DNA of 64,000 bases, taken from positions 1 to 64,000 of the forward strand of contig JAAYLX010000042.1 of assembly GCA_012521705.1 (NCBI GenBank), in the 5' to 3' direction. The DNA is from Clostridiaceae bacterium. GTDB lineage: Bacteria > Bacillota > Clostridia > DSM-8532. The translations under genes and the position numbers were made by a program. Each line of letters starts with the position of its first letter. Within the stretch, counting starts at the first letter, position 1. The notes under the pieces were generated by a model, which made no database searches, was not told the origin of the DNA, and saw only the letters and a list, made by a program, of their open reading frames with translations. Shown piece by piece: positions 9,847-18,057 of this stretch.

Positions 9847-12498
9847 ATGAGAAAACTGGTCATTGGGATACTTGCGCATGTAGATGCGGGAAAAACAACA
9901 CTTTCAGAAAGTTTATTATATTTGAGCGGCAAAATCTGGAAACTTGGAAGAGTGGATAAAAAGGACGCATATCTGGACAACTACCAGCTCGAAAGAGACA
10001 GGGGTATTACTATCTTTTCCAAACAGGCAGTCTTTGAATTGGACGATGCAATAATAACCTTGCTGGATACTCCCGGACATGCGGATTTTTCTTCTGAAAT
10101 GGAGAGAACTCTCCAGGTTCTTGATTATGCCATACTGGTTATAAGTGGCTCTGACGGCATCCAGGGGCATACCAAAACCCTGTGGCGTTTACTTGATATT
10201 TACCGTATTCCGGTTTTCCTGTTTATAAATAAGATGGACCAGGACAGAGCAGACCGGGATGAGTTGATGGAGGACATAAAGAAACAGCTCAATGACGGAT
10301 GCATTGATTTTGGCCTGGAAGGGACAGATGCTTTCTACGACCAAATGGCTGTCTGCGATGAAGCCCTGCTCGAATCATACCTGGAAAAAGGGAATATTGA
10401 AAATTCGCTTATTAAGAAGGCAATCAGAAAACGCAGGATATTCCCCTGCTTCTTCGGTTCTGCTTTAAAATTAGAGGGTGTTGGGGATTTTTTGCAAGGT
10501 ATCGAGAAATATGCCATTACTCCGTCCTATCCAGAGAAATTCGGGGCAAAAGTATTTAAAATAGGCAGGGATGAGCAGGGGAACCGTCTTACCTACATGA
10601 AAATTACCGGCGGGAAACTAAAGGTCAGGGATATTGTAAGTAATGGAATCTGGGAAGAAAAGGTTAACCAGATCAGAATATATTCGGGGGCCAAATTTGA
10701 AGCAGTAAGCGAAGCTGAGGCAGGCACAGTATGCGCAGTGACCGGACTTAGCCGGACAAGGCCGGGAGAAGGTTTGGGGGAGGAAAAATCTTCAGACAAG
10801 ATGGTGCTGGAGCCGGTATTGACATATCAGATTCTGCTGCCCGAAGGCGTTGACCAAAGGGCGATGATTCCAAAACTGCGCCAGCTTGAGGAAGAGAATC
10901 CTGAGCTTAATATAGTCTGGAATGAACAGCTTAAAGAAATACAGGTCCAGGTCATGGGAGAAGTACAGACAGAAATTCTCCAAAGCCTTGTCAAAGAGCG
11001 GTTCGGCGTTGATATAGAATTTGATGAGGGAAGAATAGTATATAAGGAGACCATTGCCGATGTTGTGGAAGGGGTAGGCCACTTTGAACCCCTGAAACAT
11101 TATGCTGAAGTGCATCTGCTTTTGAAACCCGGGGAGAGGGGAAGCGGATTAAAGTTTTCTGAAGACTGCAGCGATGATGTGTTGAGCAGAAGCTGGAAAA
11201 ATCTTATTCTTACACACCTAAAGGAAAAGGTCCATAAAGGAGTTCTGACAGGTTCACCAATTACCGATATGGAAATTGTTTTGGTTTCAGGGAGGGCACA
11301 TAACAAACATACCGAGGGTGGCGATTTCAGGGAGGCTACCTATCGCGCAGTGCGGCAAGGTCTGATGGAAGCAGAATCAATTCTTCTGGAACCATATTAT
11401 GATTTTGAACTGGAAATACCCGAAAAAATGGTCGGGCGCGCCATGACCGACATAGAGAAAATGCACGGAACCTGCAGAATATCAAAGTCCGACGGGGAGA
11501 TGGCAATTCTTACAGGGAGAGCTCCTGTTGTTACCATGAGGAACTATCAGAAAGAAGTCACTGCCTATACAAAGGGCTATGGAAGGTTGTTCTGCAGCCT
11601 TAACGGATATGAACCATGCCATAATGCCGAAGAAGTAATAGAGATGATTGGCTATGACCCTGAAAGGGATGTGGATAATCCGACCGGCTCTGTATTCTGC
11701 GCCAATGGCACAAGCTTTTTGGTAAGCTGGGATAAGGTAAAGGAGCATATGCATGTTGAAAGCTATTTAAAACAAAGGGATGAAGCCCAGGAAGAAGCAG
11801 CGGCGCACATGCCCCAACGTACTGAGGAAAAATGGCTTGAGCCCGAGGAAGTTGACAGAATCTTAAATCAGACTTATTTCGCAAATCAGGGAAAAAAGAC
11901 CATATGGCACAGAAGAAAATCAGCTGCGAAAAGTTTTTATAAACCCGATACCTATGTTGGAAAACCAAAAGAAATCAAAGAAGAATATTTGTTGGTTGAC
12001 GGATATAATATCATCTTCGCATGGCCTGAGCTTAAAGAGCTTGCCAGGGACAATATGGACAGTGCAAGGGAGAGGCTTCTTGACACTTTAATCAAATATC
12101 AGGGAGTCAAAAAATGCAGGATTATTGTAGTGTTTGACGCCTACCGTGTTCAGAGGCATATTGAAGAGGTTATAAATTATGATACCATTTGCGTGGTTTA
12201 TACCAGGGAGGCCCAAACTGCCGACCAGTATATTGAGAAATTCGCCCACGACAACTACAAAAAATATGATATAACCGTCGCGACGTCTGATAATCTGGAG
12301 CAGATAATCATAAGGGGTCTGGGGCATAGTGTGGTTTCGGCAGACCAGCTAAGAGTAGAAGTTGAAAATGTCAACAGAAGGATTATGGATGCCTGGCAGG
12401 AAAAGAAAGTTCCGGAGCGCAACTATCTGGGGGACAAATTGTCCGATGATACAAGAAAGCAGATTGACAGAATTTTTAAAGATGGCAACGATAAATAG
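9847..12498 (+). CDS. TetM/EF-G-type ribosomal protection GTPase with C-terminal YacP/Rae1-like NYN nuclease domain
   Basis: GTPase motifs AHVDAGKTT, DTPGHADF, NKMDQDR; C-terminal LLVDGYNIIFAWPELKELARDNMDSARERLLDTLIKYQGVKKCRIIVVFDAY...YTREAQTADQYIEKFA...VATSDNLEQ from about 11980. Confidence 0.88.
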   Translation: MRKLVIGILAHVDAGKTTLSESLLYLSGKIWKLGRVDKKDAYLDNYQLERDRGITIFSKQAVFELDDAIITLLDTPGHADFSSEMERTLQVLDYAILVISGSDGIQGHTKTLWRLLDIYRIPVFLFINKMDQDRADRDELMEDIKKQLNDGCIDFGLEGTDAFYDQMAVCDEALLESYLEKGNIENSLIKKAIRKRRIFPCFFGSALKLEGVGDFLQGIEKYAITPSYPEKFGAKVFKIGRDEQGNRLTYMKITGGKLKVRDIVSNGIWEEKVNQIRIYSGAKFEAVSEAEAGTVCAVTGLSRTRPGEGLGEEKSSDKMVLEPVLTYQILLPEGVDQRAMIPKLRQLEEENPELNIVWNEQLKEIQVQVMGEVQTEILQSLVKERFGVDIEFDEGRIVYKETIADVVEGVGHFEPLKHYAEVHLLLKPGERGSGLKFSEDCSDDVLSRSWKNLILTHLKEKVHKGVLTGSPITDMEIVLVSGRAHNKHTEGGDFREATYRAVRQGLMEAESILLEPYYDFELEIPEKMVGRAMTDIEKMHGTCRISKSDGEMAILTGRAPVVTMRNYQKEVTAYTKGYGRLFCSLNGYEPCHNAEEVIEMIGYDPERDVDNPTGSVFCANGTSFLVSWDKVKEHMHVESYLKQRDEAQEEAAAHMPQRTEEKWLEPEEVDRILNQTYFANQGKKTIWHRRKSAAKSFYKPDTYVGKPKEIKEEYLLVDGYNIIFAWPELKELARDNMDSARERLLDTLIKYQGVKKCRIIVVFDAYRVQRHIEEVINYDTICVVYTREAQTADQYIEKFAHDNYKKYDITVATSDNLEQIIIRGLGHSVVSADQLRVEVENVNRRIMDAWQEKKVPERNYLGDKLSDDTRKQIDRIFKDGNDK

Positions 12499-12535
12499 GG
12501 CATTAAGAGGACATATTCTAATAATAATTTCATGC

Positions 12536-12564
12536 TTGTTATAATTACAAATTGGAATTATAAT
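12536..12564 (+). promoter_or_regulatory. Candidate promoter plus overlapping inverted repeat (PerR-box-like half-sites)
   Basis: TTGTTA-N17-TATAAT; perfect 8-bp inverted repeat TTATAATT-N9-AATTATAA at 12539-12563. Confidence 0.45.
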
Positions 12565-12641
12565 GAATAATAAAGAAAGGCTGCTTATATTCTTTAAGAG
12601 TGTGTGACTCTAAATAAAAAAATATAAGGGAGAGGGTGTCA

Positions 12642-13031
12642 ATGAAAGAAAAGAAATTCTTCATCTGCAAGCACTGCGGCAATATGATTGGTATGATCAA
12701 GCATTCCGGAGTAACTCCTGTATGTTGCGGCGAAGCGATGACTGAGCTTGTTCCCAACACTGTCGATGCTTCAACAGAAAAACATGTTCCTGTTATTACT
12801 GTTAAAGGAAACCTGGTAGAAGTCAGGGTAGGCTCAGTACCACACCCAATGATTCCGGAGCACTATATTGAGTGGGTTTACATCCTGACAGAGAAAGGCG
12901 GACAGCGCAAGGCACTCAAACCAAATGATGAACCGGTTGCAACATTTGCACTCACTGATGATGACAAGCTCTTATGTGCGTATGAATACTGCAACCTCCA
13001 TGGATTATGGAAAGCTGACTACACAGGATGA
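12642..13031 (+). CDS. Desulfoferrodoxin / superoxide reductase
   Basis: N-terminal CKHCGN...CCGE desulforedoxin site; VPVITV, VPHPMIPEHYIEWVYI, CAYEYCNLHGLWK SOR site. Confidence 0.95.
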   Translation: MKEKKFFICKHCGNMIGMIKHSGVTPVCCGEAMTELVPNTVDASTEKHVPVITVKGNLVEVRVGSVPHPMIPEHYIEWVYILTEKGGQRKALKPNDEPVATFALTDDDKLLCAYEYCNLHGLWKADYTG

Positions 13032-13110
13032 TACATAAATAACAGGCATAAATAAGAAGGATACTGATAATAAGATAAAAATACAGAAAAACTTCAGTAA
13101 GTAATTAACT

Positions 13111-13143
13111 GCCCGGGAAAAATATTGTTCCCGGGCTTTCTTT
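13111..13143 (+). terminator. Intrinsic terminator after desulfoferrodoxin
   Basis: GCCCGGGA...TCCCGGGC stem then TTTCTTTC. Confidence 0.8.
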
Positions 13144-13220
13144 CATACTGGGATGATTAACTTATCCAATATTATCACGGATACGAATTCATTTACTAAT
13201 CAGATAAACCTTTCAGTATT

Positions 13221-13766
13221 TTATGGTCTGGTTCTGTGTACCGTACCGTGAGGGTGTTCGGGTGGAGCGTAAATGGAATACAGTTTTAGCGGCTTTGTGC
13301 CGTTGTTGATAACATTATGCCATTTTCCTGCCGGAATAATTATTATATAATCATCTGAAACTCTGCGCTGGAAGTTCAGGTTGTCCTTGGTATCTCCCAT
13401 TACCGCAAGGCCCTGGCCTTCTTCTATGCGGATGAATTGGTCCACATCAGGGTGCATTTCAAGGCCGATATCTTCTCCAACATTGATACTCATTAAAGTG
13501 AGCTGAAAGTACTTGCCGGTCCACAGAGCCGTGCGATAATAACTGTTTTGTTTGGTGGCGTCTTCGATATTGATTACTAAAGGAGCCGGCCCATAATCCT
13601 TTAACTGTATATACCGATTTGGCTCCATTGGCCGGGTTGGCATTTGATTTGGCCAGTTGAAAGAATAATTGTAATTCATATATGGATTATATGGGCCATA
13701 GTTATATGGGTCATACATTGGCGGCCAGTTGCCCTGAGAATAATTGAAGGCATTATAATCGTACAT
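13221..13766 (-). CDS. Cupin-domain protein with Tyr/Asn/Pro-rich N-terminus
   Basis: Cupin motifs GLEMHPDVDQFIRIEEGQGLAVMGD and IIPAGKWHNVINNGTKPLKLYSIYAPPEHPHGTVH; low-complexity YNAFNYSQGNWPPMYDPYNYGPYNPYMNYNYSFNWPNQ N-terminus. Confidence 0.85.
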   Translation of the reverse strand: MYDYNAFNYSQGNWPPMYDPYNYGPYNPYMNYNYSFNWPNQMPTRPMEPNRYIQLKDYGPAPLVINIEDATKQNSYYRTALWTGKYFQLTLMSINVGEDIGLEMHPDVDQFIRIEEGQGLAVMGDTKDNLNFQRRVSDDYIIIIPAGKWHNVINNGTKPLKLYSIYAPPEHPHGTVHRTRP

Positions 13767-13948
13767 ATCCTGTCATCCTTTGGAGTTATTGCATATAACA
13801 TCATATGTAATTTTATAAGGACAGGTTCCCTGTTAGTCTGTAAAAGGAAGGTATATTGATTCATGTCAGGCTGTTCGGGTAAACTATATAAAAGTGTGTT
13901 TTCTAAGAAATGATAAAAGAAAACACTCTTATTGTTAAGGTAAGCAAA

Positions 13949-13983
13949 AAATGCGATGTAGACTGCTACGTCGCGTTTGTATT
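13949..13983 (+). promoter_or_regulatory. Stem-loop in the lpd leader, attenuator-like
   Basis: AAATGCGATGTAG (13949-13961) pairs with CTACGTCGCGTTT (13966-13978) with two G-U pairs; U-rich tail TTTGTATTT. Confidence 0.4.
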
Positions 13984-14005
13984 TAAGGAGAGGGAGGAAA
14001 AATAC

Positions 14006-15478
14006 ATGTCAACCGGAACTGCTGTTGAAAGAGATAAGAATATCTTGGCCGAAAGTGAAAGAACGGAAAACCAGAATATTATTGATGCGGAGGTTGCAAT
14101 TATTGGCGGCGGTCCGGGAGGATATGTGGCCGCAATTAGATGTGCACAGCACGGGCTTAAGACTGTTTTGATCGAGTATGACAGATTGGGCGGGACATGC
14201 CTGAACAGAGGATGTATTCCTACAAAAACATTGGTCTCTGTGACAAATTTTATCTCAAATCTGAAAAATGCTGAAAAATACGGTGTCTCCATACCTTCCT
14301 GGGAGTATTCTCTGGAAAAGATAAGGAATAAAAAGAACGAAATTGTAGATTCCCTGGTACAGGGAATCGAATTTCTTATGAAAAAACATAAAATTGAGGT
14401 AATAAAGGGCAAGGCGGTTATTGAGAAAGAAGGCATTCTTGCTGTGGAAGGTACCGAACGGAAAGTAAGATTTGGAAAGCTTATTATTGCAACCGGGTCC
14501 AAAGCGCAGAAGCCCCCGATTCCCGGGGCGGATTTACCAGATATTCTTACAAGCGATGAATTATTGGAACTTACAGATATTCCCGAATCTCTTACTATCA
14601 TAGGAGGAGGAGTCATTGGCATGGAATTTGCATTCATCTATTCGGCTTTTGGCTGCAAAGTCCATGTAGTGGAATTCCTGCCCCAGATTCTCAATATGCT
14701 TGATACAGACGCTGCCTCTGCCATTAAAAGAGCAGCCAGACAAAAGGGTATCGAGATATATGAAGCCTCCAGGGCTCTGAGTATTGAGTCGGCGCCTGAC
14801 GGCAAAAAAGTAGTGAATATTGAGAGAAAAGGTAAAACAGAATCCATCACAACTGAGAAAGTCGCAATAGCTGCGGGGCGGAAAGCGAATCTTGATTCAA
14901 TTGATCTTGATAAATTGGGTGTCCAATTGAACGATAGGAAAAACGGTATTAAGGTAAACCAAAACATGCAGACATCCAACCCTTCTGTCTATGCCATAGG
15001 GGATGTTACAAACCTGTCCATGCTGGCTCATGCGGCATCAAGGCAAGGAATTATTGCTGCAGACCATATCGCAGGTATTGAAAACAAGGAATGCTTTGAC
15101 CCTCACCTGATTCCAAGTGCCATATTCACAAGTCCCGAGATTGGCCATATAGGTTATACGGTCAAAGAGGCAAAGGAAGAGAACAGGGAAGTAATTACCG
15201 GAAAGTTCCCCCTTGGCGCAAACAGTAAAGCCGTGGCCATGCAGGAGGCAGACGGATTTGTAAAAATTGTGGCCGACAAGGAGACAAGAAAAATTATTGG
15301 GGCAACTGTTGTTGGTGCGGAAGCGACAGAACTTTTAAGTCTTGTGACAAATCTTGTTACCGCACAAGTCAGCCTGGATGAGGCTGATAAAGTAATTTAT
15401 GCGCACCCGACGGTTTCCGAGGCAATTTCTGAGGCCATCCTTGACGCAGATGGCAAAGCAATTCATTTCGGAAAGTGA
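14006..15478 (+). CDS. lpdA: Dihydrolipoamide dehydrogenase-type FAD oxidoreductase
   Basis: AIIGGGPGGYVAAIRCAQ, GGTCLNRGCIPTKTL redox-active disulfide, YAIGDVT, HPTVSEAISEA C-terminus; RBS ggagagggagg before ATG 14006. Confidence 0.92.
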   Translation: MSTGTAVERDKNILAESERTENQNIIDAEVAIIGGGPGGYVAAIRCAQHGLKTVLIEYDRLGGTCLNRGCIPTKTLVSVTNFISNLKNAEKYGVSIPSWEYSLEKIRNKKNEIVDSLVQGIEFLMKKHKIEVIKGKAVIEKEGILAVEGTERKVRFGKLIIATGSKAQKPPIPGADLPDILTSDELLELTDIPESLTIIGGGVIGMEFAFIYSAFGCKVHVVEFLPQILNMLDTDAASAIKRAARQKGIEIYEASRALSIESAPDGKKVVNIERKGKTESITTEKVAIAAGRKANLDSIDLDKLGVQLNDRKNGIKVNQNMQTSNPSVYAIGDVTNLSMLAHAASRQGIIAADHIAGIENKECFDPHLIPSAIFTSPEIGHIGYTVKEAKEENREVITGKFPLGANSKAVAMQEADGFVKIVADKETRKIIGATVVGAEATELLSLVTNLVTAQVSLDEADKVIYAHPTVSEAISEAILDADGKAIHFGK

Positions 15479-15560
15479 TACGTCTGCCATACTGTTCTGT
15501 CTATGACTCGTTCGATCCTGGAAAGCTATGTGAAGTGCAAATCAGGATAACTGTGTTGTA

Positions 15561-15760
15561 CAAGTGACATAGTCTTTTCGCGTCCTCGGCTCAGAAAGTT
15601 GCTAAGGCTCAATGCTTGCTCTCTTGGGGTACGCGGGCGAACTTGCCATCCGGGCAAGCGCCGCTTAATCGACGTCCTGTCGATTACCCCCAATCGAGCT
15701 TCGCATTTCGCCAGCAACTTTAAACTTCGCCTGCAAATTGCTTAAAGACTTTGCCACTTG
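15561..15760 (+). repeat. Dispersed foldable element, copy 1 (imperfect 17-bp terminal inverted repeats)
   Basis: Left CAAGTGACATAGTCTTT and right AAAGACTTTGCCACTTG; shares GGGGTACGCGGGCGAACTTGCCATCCGGGCAAGCGCCGCT and other blocks with copy 2. Confidence 0.85.
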
Positions 15761-16042
15761 CGCATGAACATTAGTTATCCAACTTTTCACCGCTGAATAT
15801 GCTTCGTGTCAGACGGCCTCAATCGGGCTGCAGTTCTGCATTTAAACATGTACATACTCTGCTTGAAACAGGTCAAATTTTACTGATTTTGTTTGAAAAG
15901 TCCGGAATGGCATGCCCTTCTACGAAAATAACAAAAAAATTCTAAAAATTTCGTAATAATTCGACAAAATGCTTGATTGTTTTCAAACTGAGTTTAGCAT
16001 AAACTTTTGATATCAGTTCTTTTTTTTAAGAAAGGTCCGGCT

Positions 16043-16615
16043 ATGCAACTTTTAAAGGAACGAATCCTAAAAGATGGGAAGCTCATAAACAGTCAGATTC
16101 TCAAGGTGGACAGTTTTCTTAACCAGCAGATGGACATTGGTCTCTTTGAGAAAATGGCTGAAGAGTTCTGGCGACTTTTTGGTGATTGCGGGGTAAACAA
16201 GATACTCACCATTGAGGCATCAGGAATTGGGGTTGCTTGTCTGACGGGCCAGAAATTCAAATGCCCTGTTGTCTTTGCAAAGAAAAACAGGTCACTTAAC
16301 AGAAGCGAAAACGTATACACATCAAAAGTACATTCCTTTACACATAATAAAACCTATGACATTACAGTATCAAAAGAATATTTGCATCCTAATGACAGAG
16401 TATTGATTATAGATGATTTCCTTGCCAATGGCGCTGCCCTTGAAGGCCTGGTCAGTCTGGTCAGGGATGCCGGGGCATACCTTGTGGGCGCCGGGATTGT
16501 AATAGAAAAGGCTTTTCAGCCCGGAGGAGAAAAAATCAGAAGTCAGGGGATACGTGTAGAATCACTGGCACGTATTGCCTCAATGAGCATAGAAGACGGT
16601 ATCAAATTTGTTTGA
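16043..16615 (+). CDS. xpt: Xanthine phosphoribosyltransferase
   Basis: MQLLKERILKDGKLINSQILKVDSFLNQQMD, PRPP motif VLIIDDFLANGAA. Confidence 0.92.
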   Translation: MQLLKERILKDGKLINSQILKVDSFLNQQMDIGLFEKMAEEFWRLFGDCGVNKILTIEASGIGVACLTGQKFKCPVVFAKKNRSLNRSENVYTSKVHSFTHNKTYDITVSKEYLHPNDRVLIIDDFLANGAALEGLVSLVRDAGAYLVGAGIVIEKAFQPGGEKIRSQGIRVESLARIASMSIEDGIKFV

Positions 16616-16704
16616 TTGCCGTCTTTTTTGATTGTTTTTTTCGACTGGCGTAATTTAACAGCTATTGCTGTTTAGATTATATTAAAAGGTGGAGGAATAA
16701 AAGA

Positions 16705-17895
16705 ATGAAAAAACTACTTTCTCTTGTACTTGTAATTTCTATGGTTTTTTCCTTTGCGGCTTGCAGTTCAGGCAACACAGAAGCAACTAACTCAACTGAG
16801 CCGTCATCCAGTGCACCCGCTGAAAAAGCCGGAGTACCCAAAGAAGAACTCAAGATCGGTTTCATTCACATTTCCGATCCTTCTGACATGGGTTACACCT
16901 ATAACCATGATCTCGGTACATGGGCTATGGTTGAAGCTTTGGGACTTAGAGAAGATCAGATTATCAACAAGTATAACATCGGCGAAGACGAAGGTTGTGC
17001 AGCAGCCATCGACGAACTTATTGAAGCAGGTTGCCAGATTATTTTTGCAACAAGTTTCGGACATGGTGACTACATGAAAGAAGCAGCCATGGCACATCCC
17101 GAAATTGAGTTCTGCCATGCGACCGGTGATTTGGCTTCAAAAGCAGGTCTTAGCAATTTCCACAACTATTTTACTTCTATTTATGAAGCACGTTACCTTG
17201 CAGGTATCGCAGCAGGTATGAAACTTAAGGAACTTGGCGAGACAAAATTAGGTTATGTTGCAGCTTTCGAATGTGCAGAGGTTGTATCCGGATTTACCGC
17301 CTTCTATCTCGGCGCAAAATCAGTTCTTCCCGAAGCAACCATGGATGTTATCTACACCAATTCATGGCATGATCCTATCAAGGAAGCACAGGTTGCCCAG
17401 ACTCTCATTGACGGCGGATGTAAGGTAATAAGCCAGCACTCAGACTCCACAGCTCCTGCAACCACCGCCGAGGCAAACGGTGTGTTCCAGGTTGGCTACA
17501 ATGCTGATATGATCAGTGCTGCTCCTAAGGCTTCGCTTATCTCTGCAAGAAGCGATTGGAGCAAATACCTCATTTTCGCTGTTCAGTGCGTTATGGAAGG
17601 CAAACCCATACCAACCGACTGGTGTCAGGGATTGTCTGAAGGAGCAGTATACTTAAGCCCGCTCAACACAGACATTGCAGCTCCCGGTACACAGGAAGCT
17701 ATCGATGAAGCCGCTGAAAAGATTAAATCTGGCGAATTGCATGTATTCGCAGGTCCTCTTTCCGGTACAGGTAAGAACTGGGGTACTGAAGGAAGTATTG
17801 AAATAAAAGAAGGGGAATGGTTTGAAGAATCAAAAGAACAATCAGCCCCCTACTGGTACTATATTATTGACGGAGTTAACGTTTTAAGTTATTAA
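16705..17895 (+). CDS. BMP-family (BmpA/PnrA) nucleoside-type ABC substrate-binding lipoprotein
   Basis: Lipobox FAAC; IGFIHISDPSDMGYTYNHDLG, GYVAAFECAEVVSGFTAFYLGAK, ISQHSDSTAP. Confidence 0.9.
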   Translation: MKKLLSLVLVISMVFSFAACSSGNTEATNSTEPSSSAPAEKAGVPKEELKIGFIHISDPSDMGYTYNHDLGTWAMVEALGLREDQIINKYNIGEDEGCAAAIDELIEAGCQIIFATSFGHGDYMKEAAMAHPEIEFCHATGDLASKAGLSNFHNYFTSIYEARYLAGIAAGMKLKELGETKLGYVAAFECAEVVSGFTAFYLGAKSVLPEATMDVIYTNSWHDPIKEAQVAQTLIDGGCKVISQHSDSTAPATTAEANGVFQVGYNADMISAAPKASLISARSDWSKYLIFAVQCVMEGKPIPTDWCQGLSEGAVYLSPLNTDIAAPGTQEAIDEAAEKIKSGELHVFAGPLSGTGKNWGTEGSIEIKEGEWFEESKEQSAPYWYYIIDGVNVLSY

Positions 17896-17915
17896 TTCCA
17901 TTTTCAAAAACTATG

Positions 17916-17962
17916 AGGATGTACGAAATAATATAACTTTCGTGCATCCTTGTGTTTTTTTC
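17916..17962 (+). terminator. Operon-internal hairpin/terminator between binding protein and ATPase
   Basis: AGGATGTACGAAA...TTTCGTGCATCCT then TGTGTTTTTTTCTTTT. Confidence 0.75.
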
Positions 17963-18057
17963 TTTTCCGAAAAACTTTACTGTTGCTTTATACGAATTAA
18001 AACCGATAAGAATTATGAATCTTATGTATCTAAAGTAGAGGAAAGGGTGGCTCTAAT

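Noticed and set aside
9847-12498. Calling this simply a tetracycline resistance gene on a mobile element
   Set aside because: No transposase, integrase or conjugation genes nearby, and the fused NYN domain argues for a chromosomal factor with a different role.
15526-15717. 63-aa minus-strand ORF (and 53534-53888 plus-strand ORFs) in the repeated elements
   Set aside because: The copies conserve pairing segments, not a shared frame; no RBS or domain. Treated as spurious ORFs in a noncoding element.
15880-16042. Purine riboswitch upstream of xpt
   Set aside because: No recognisable purine aptamer core or P1-P2-P3 arrangement in the leader.
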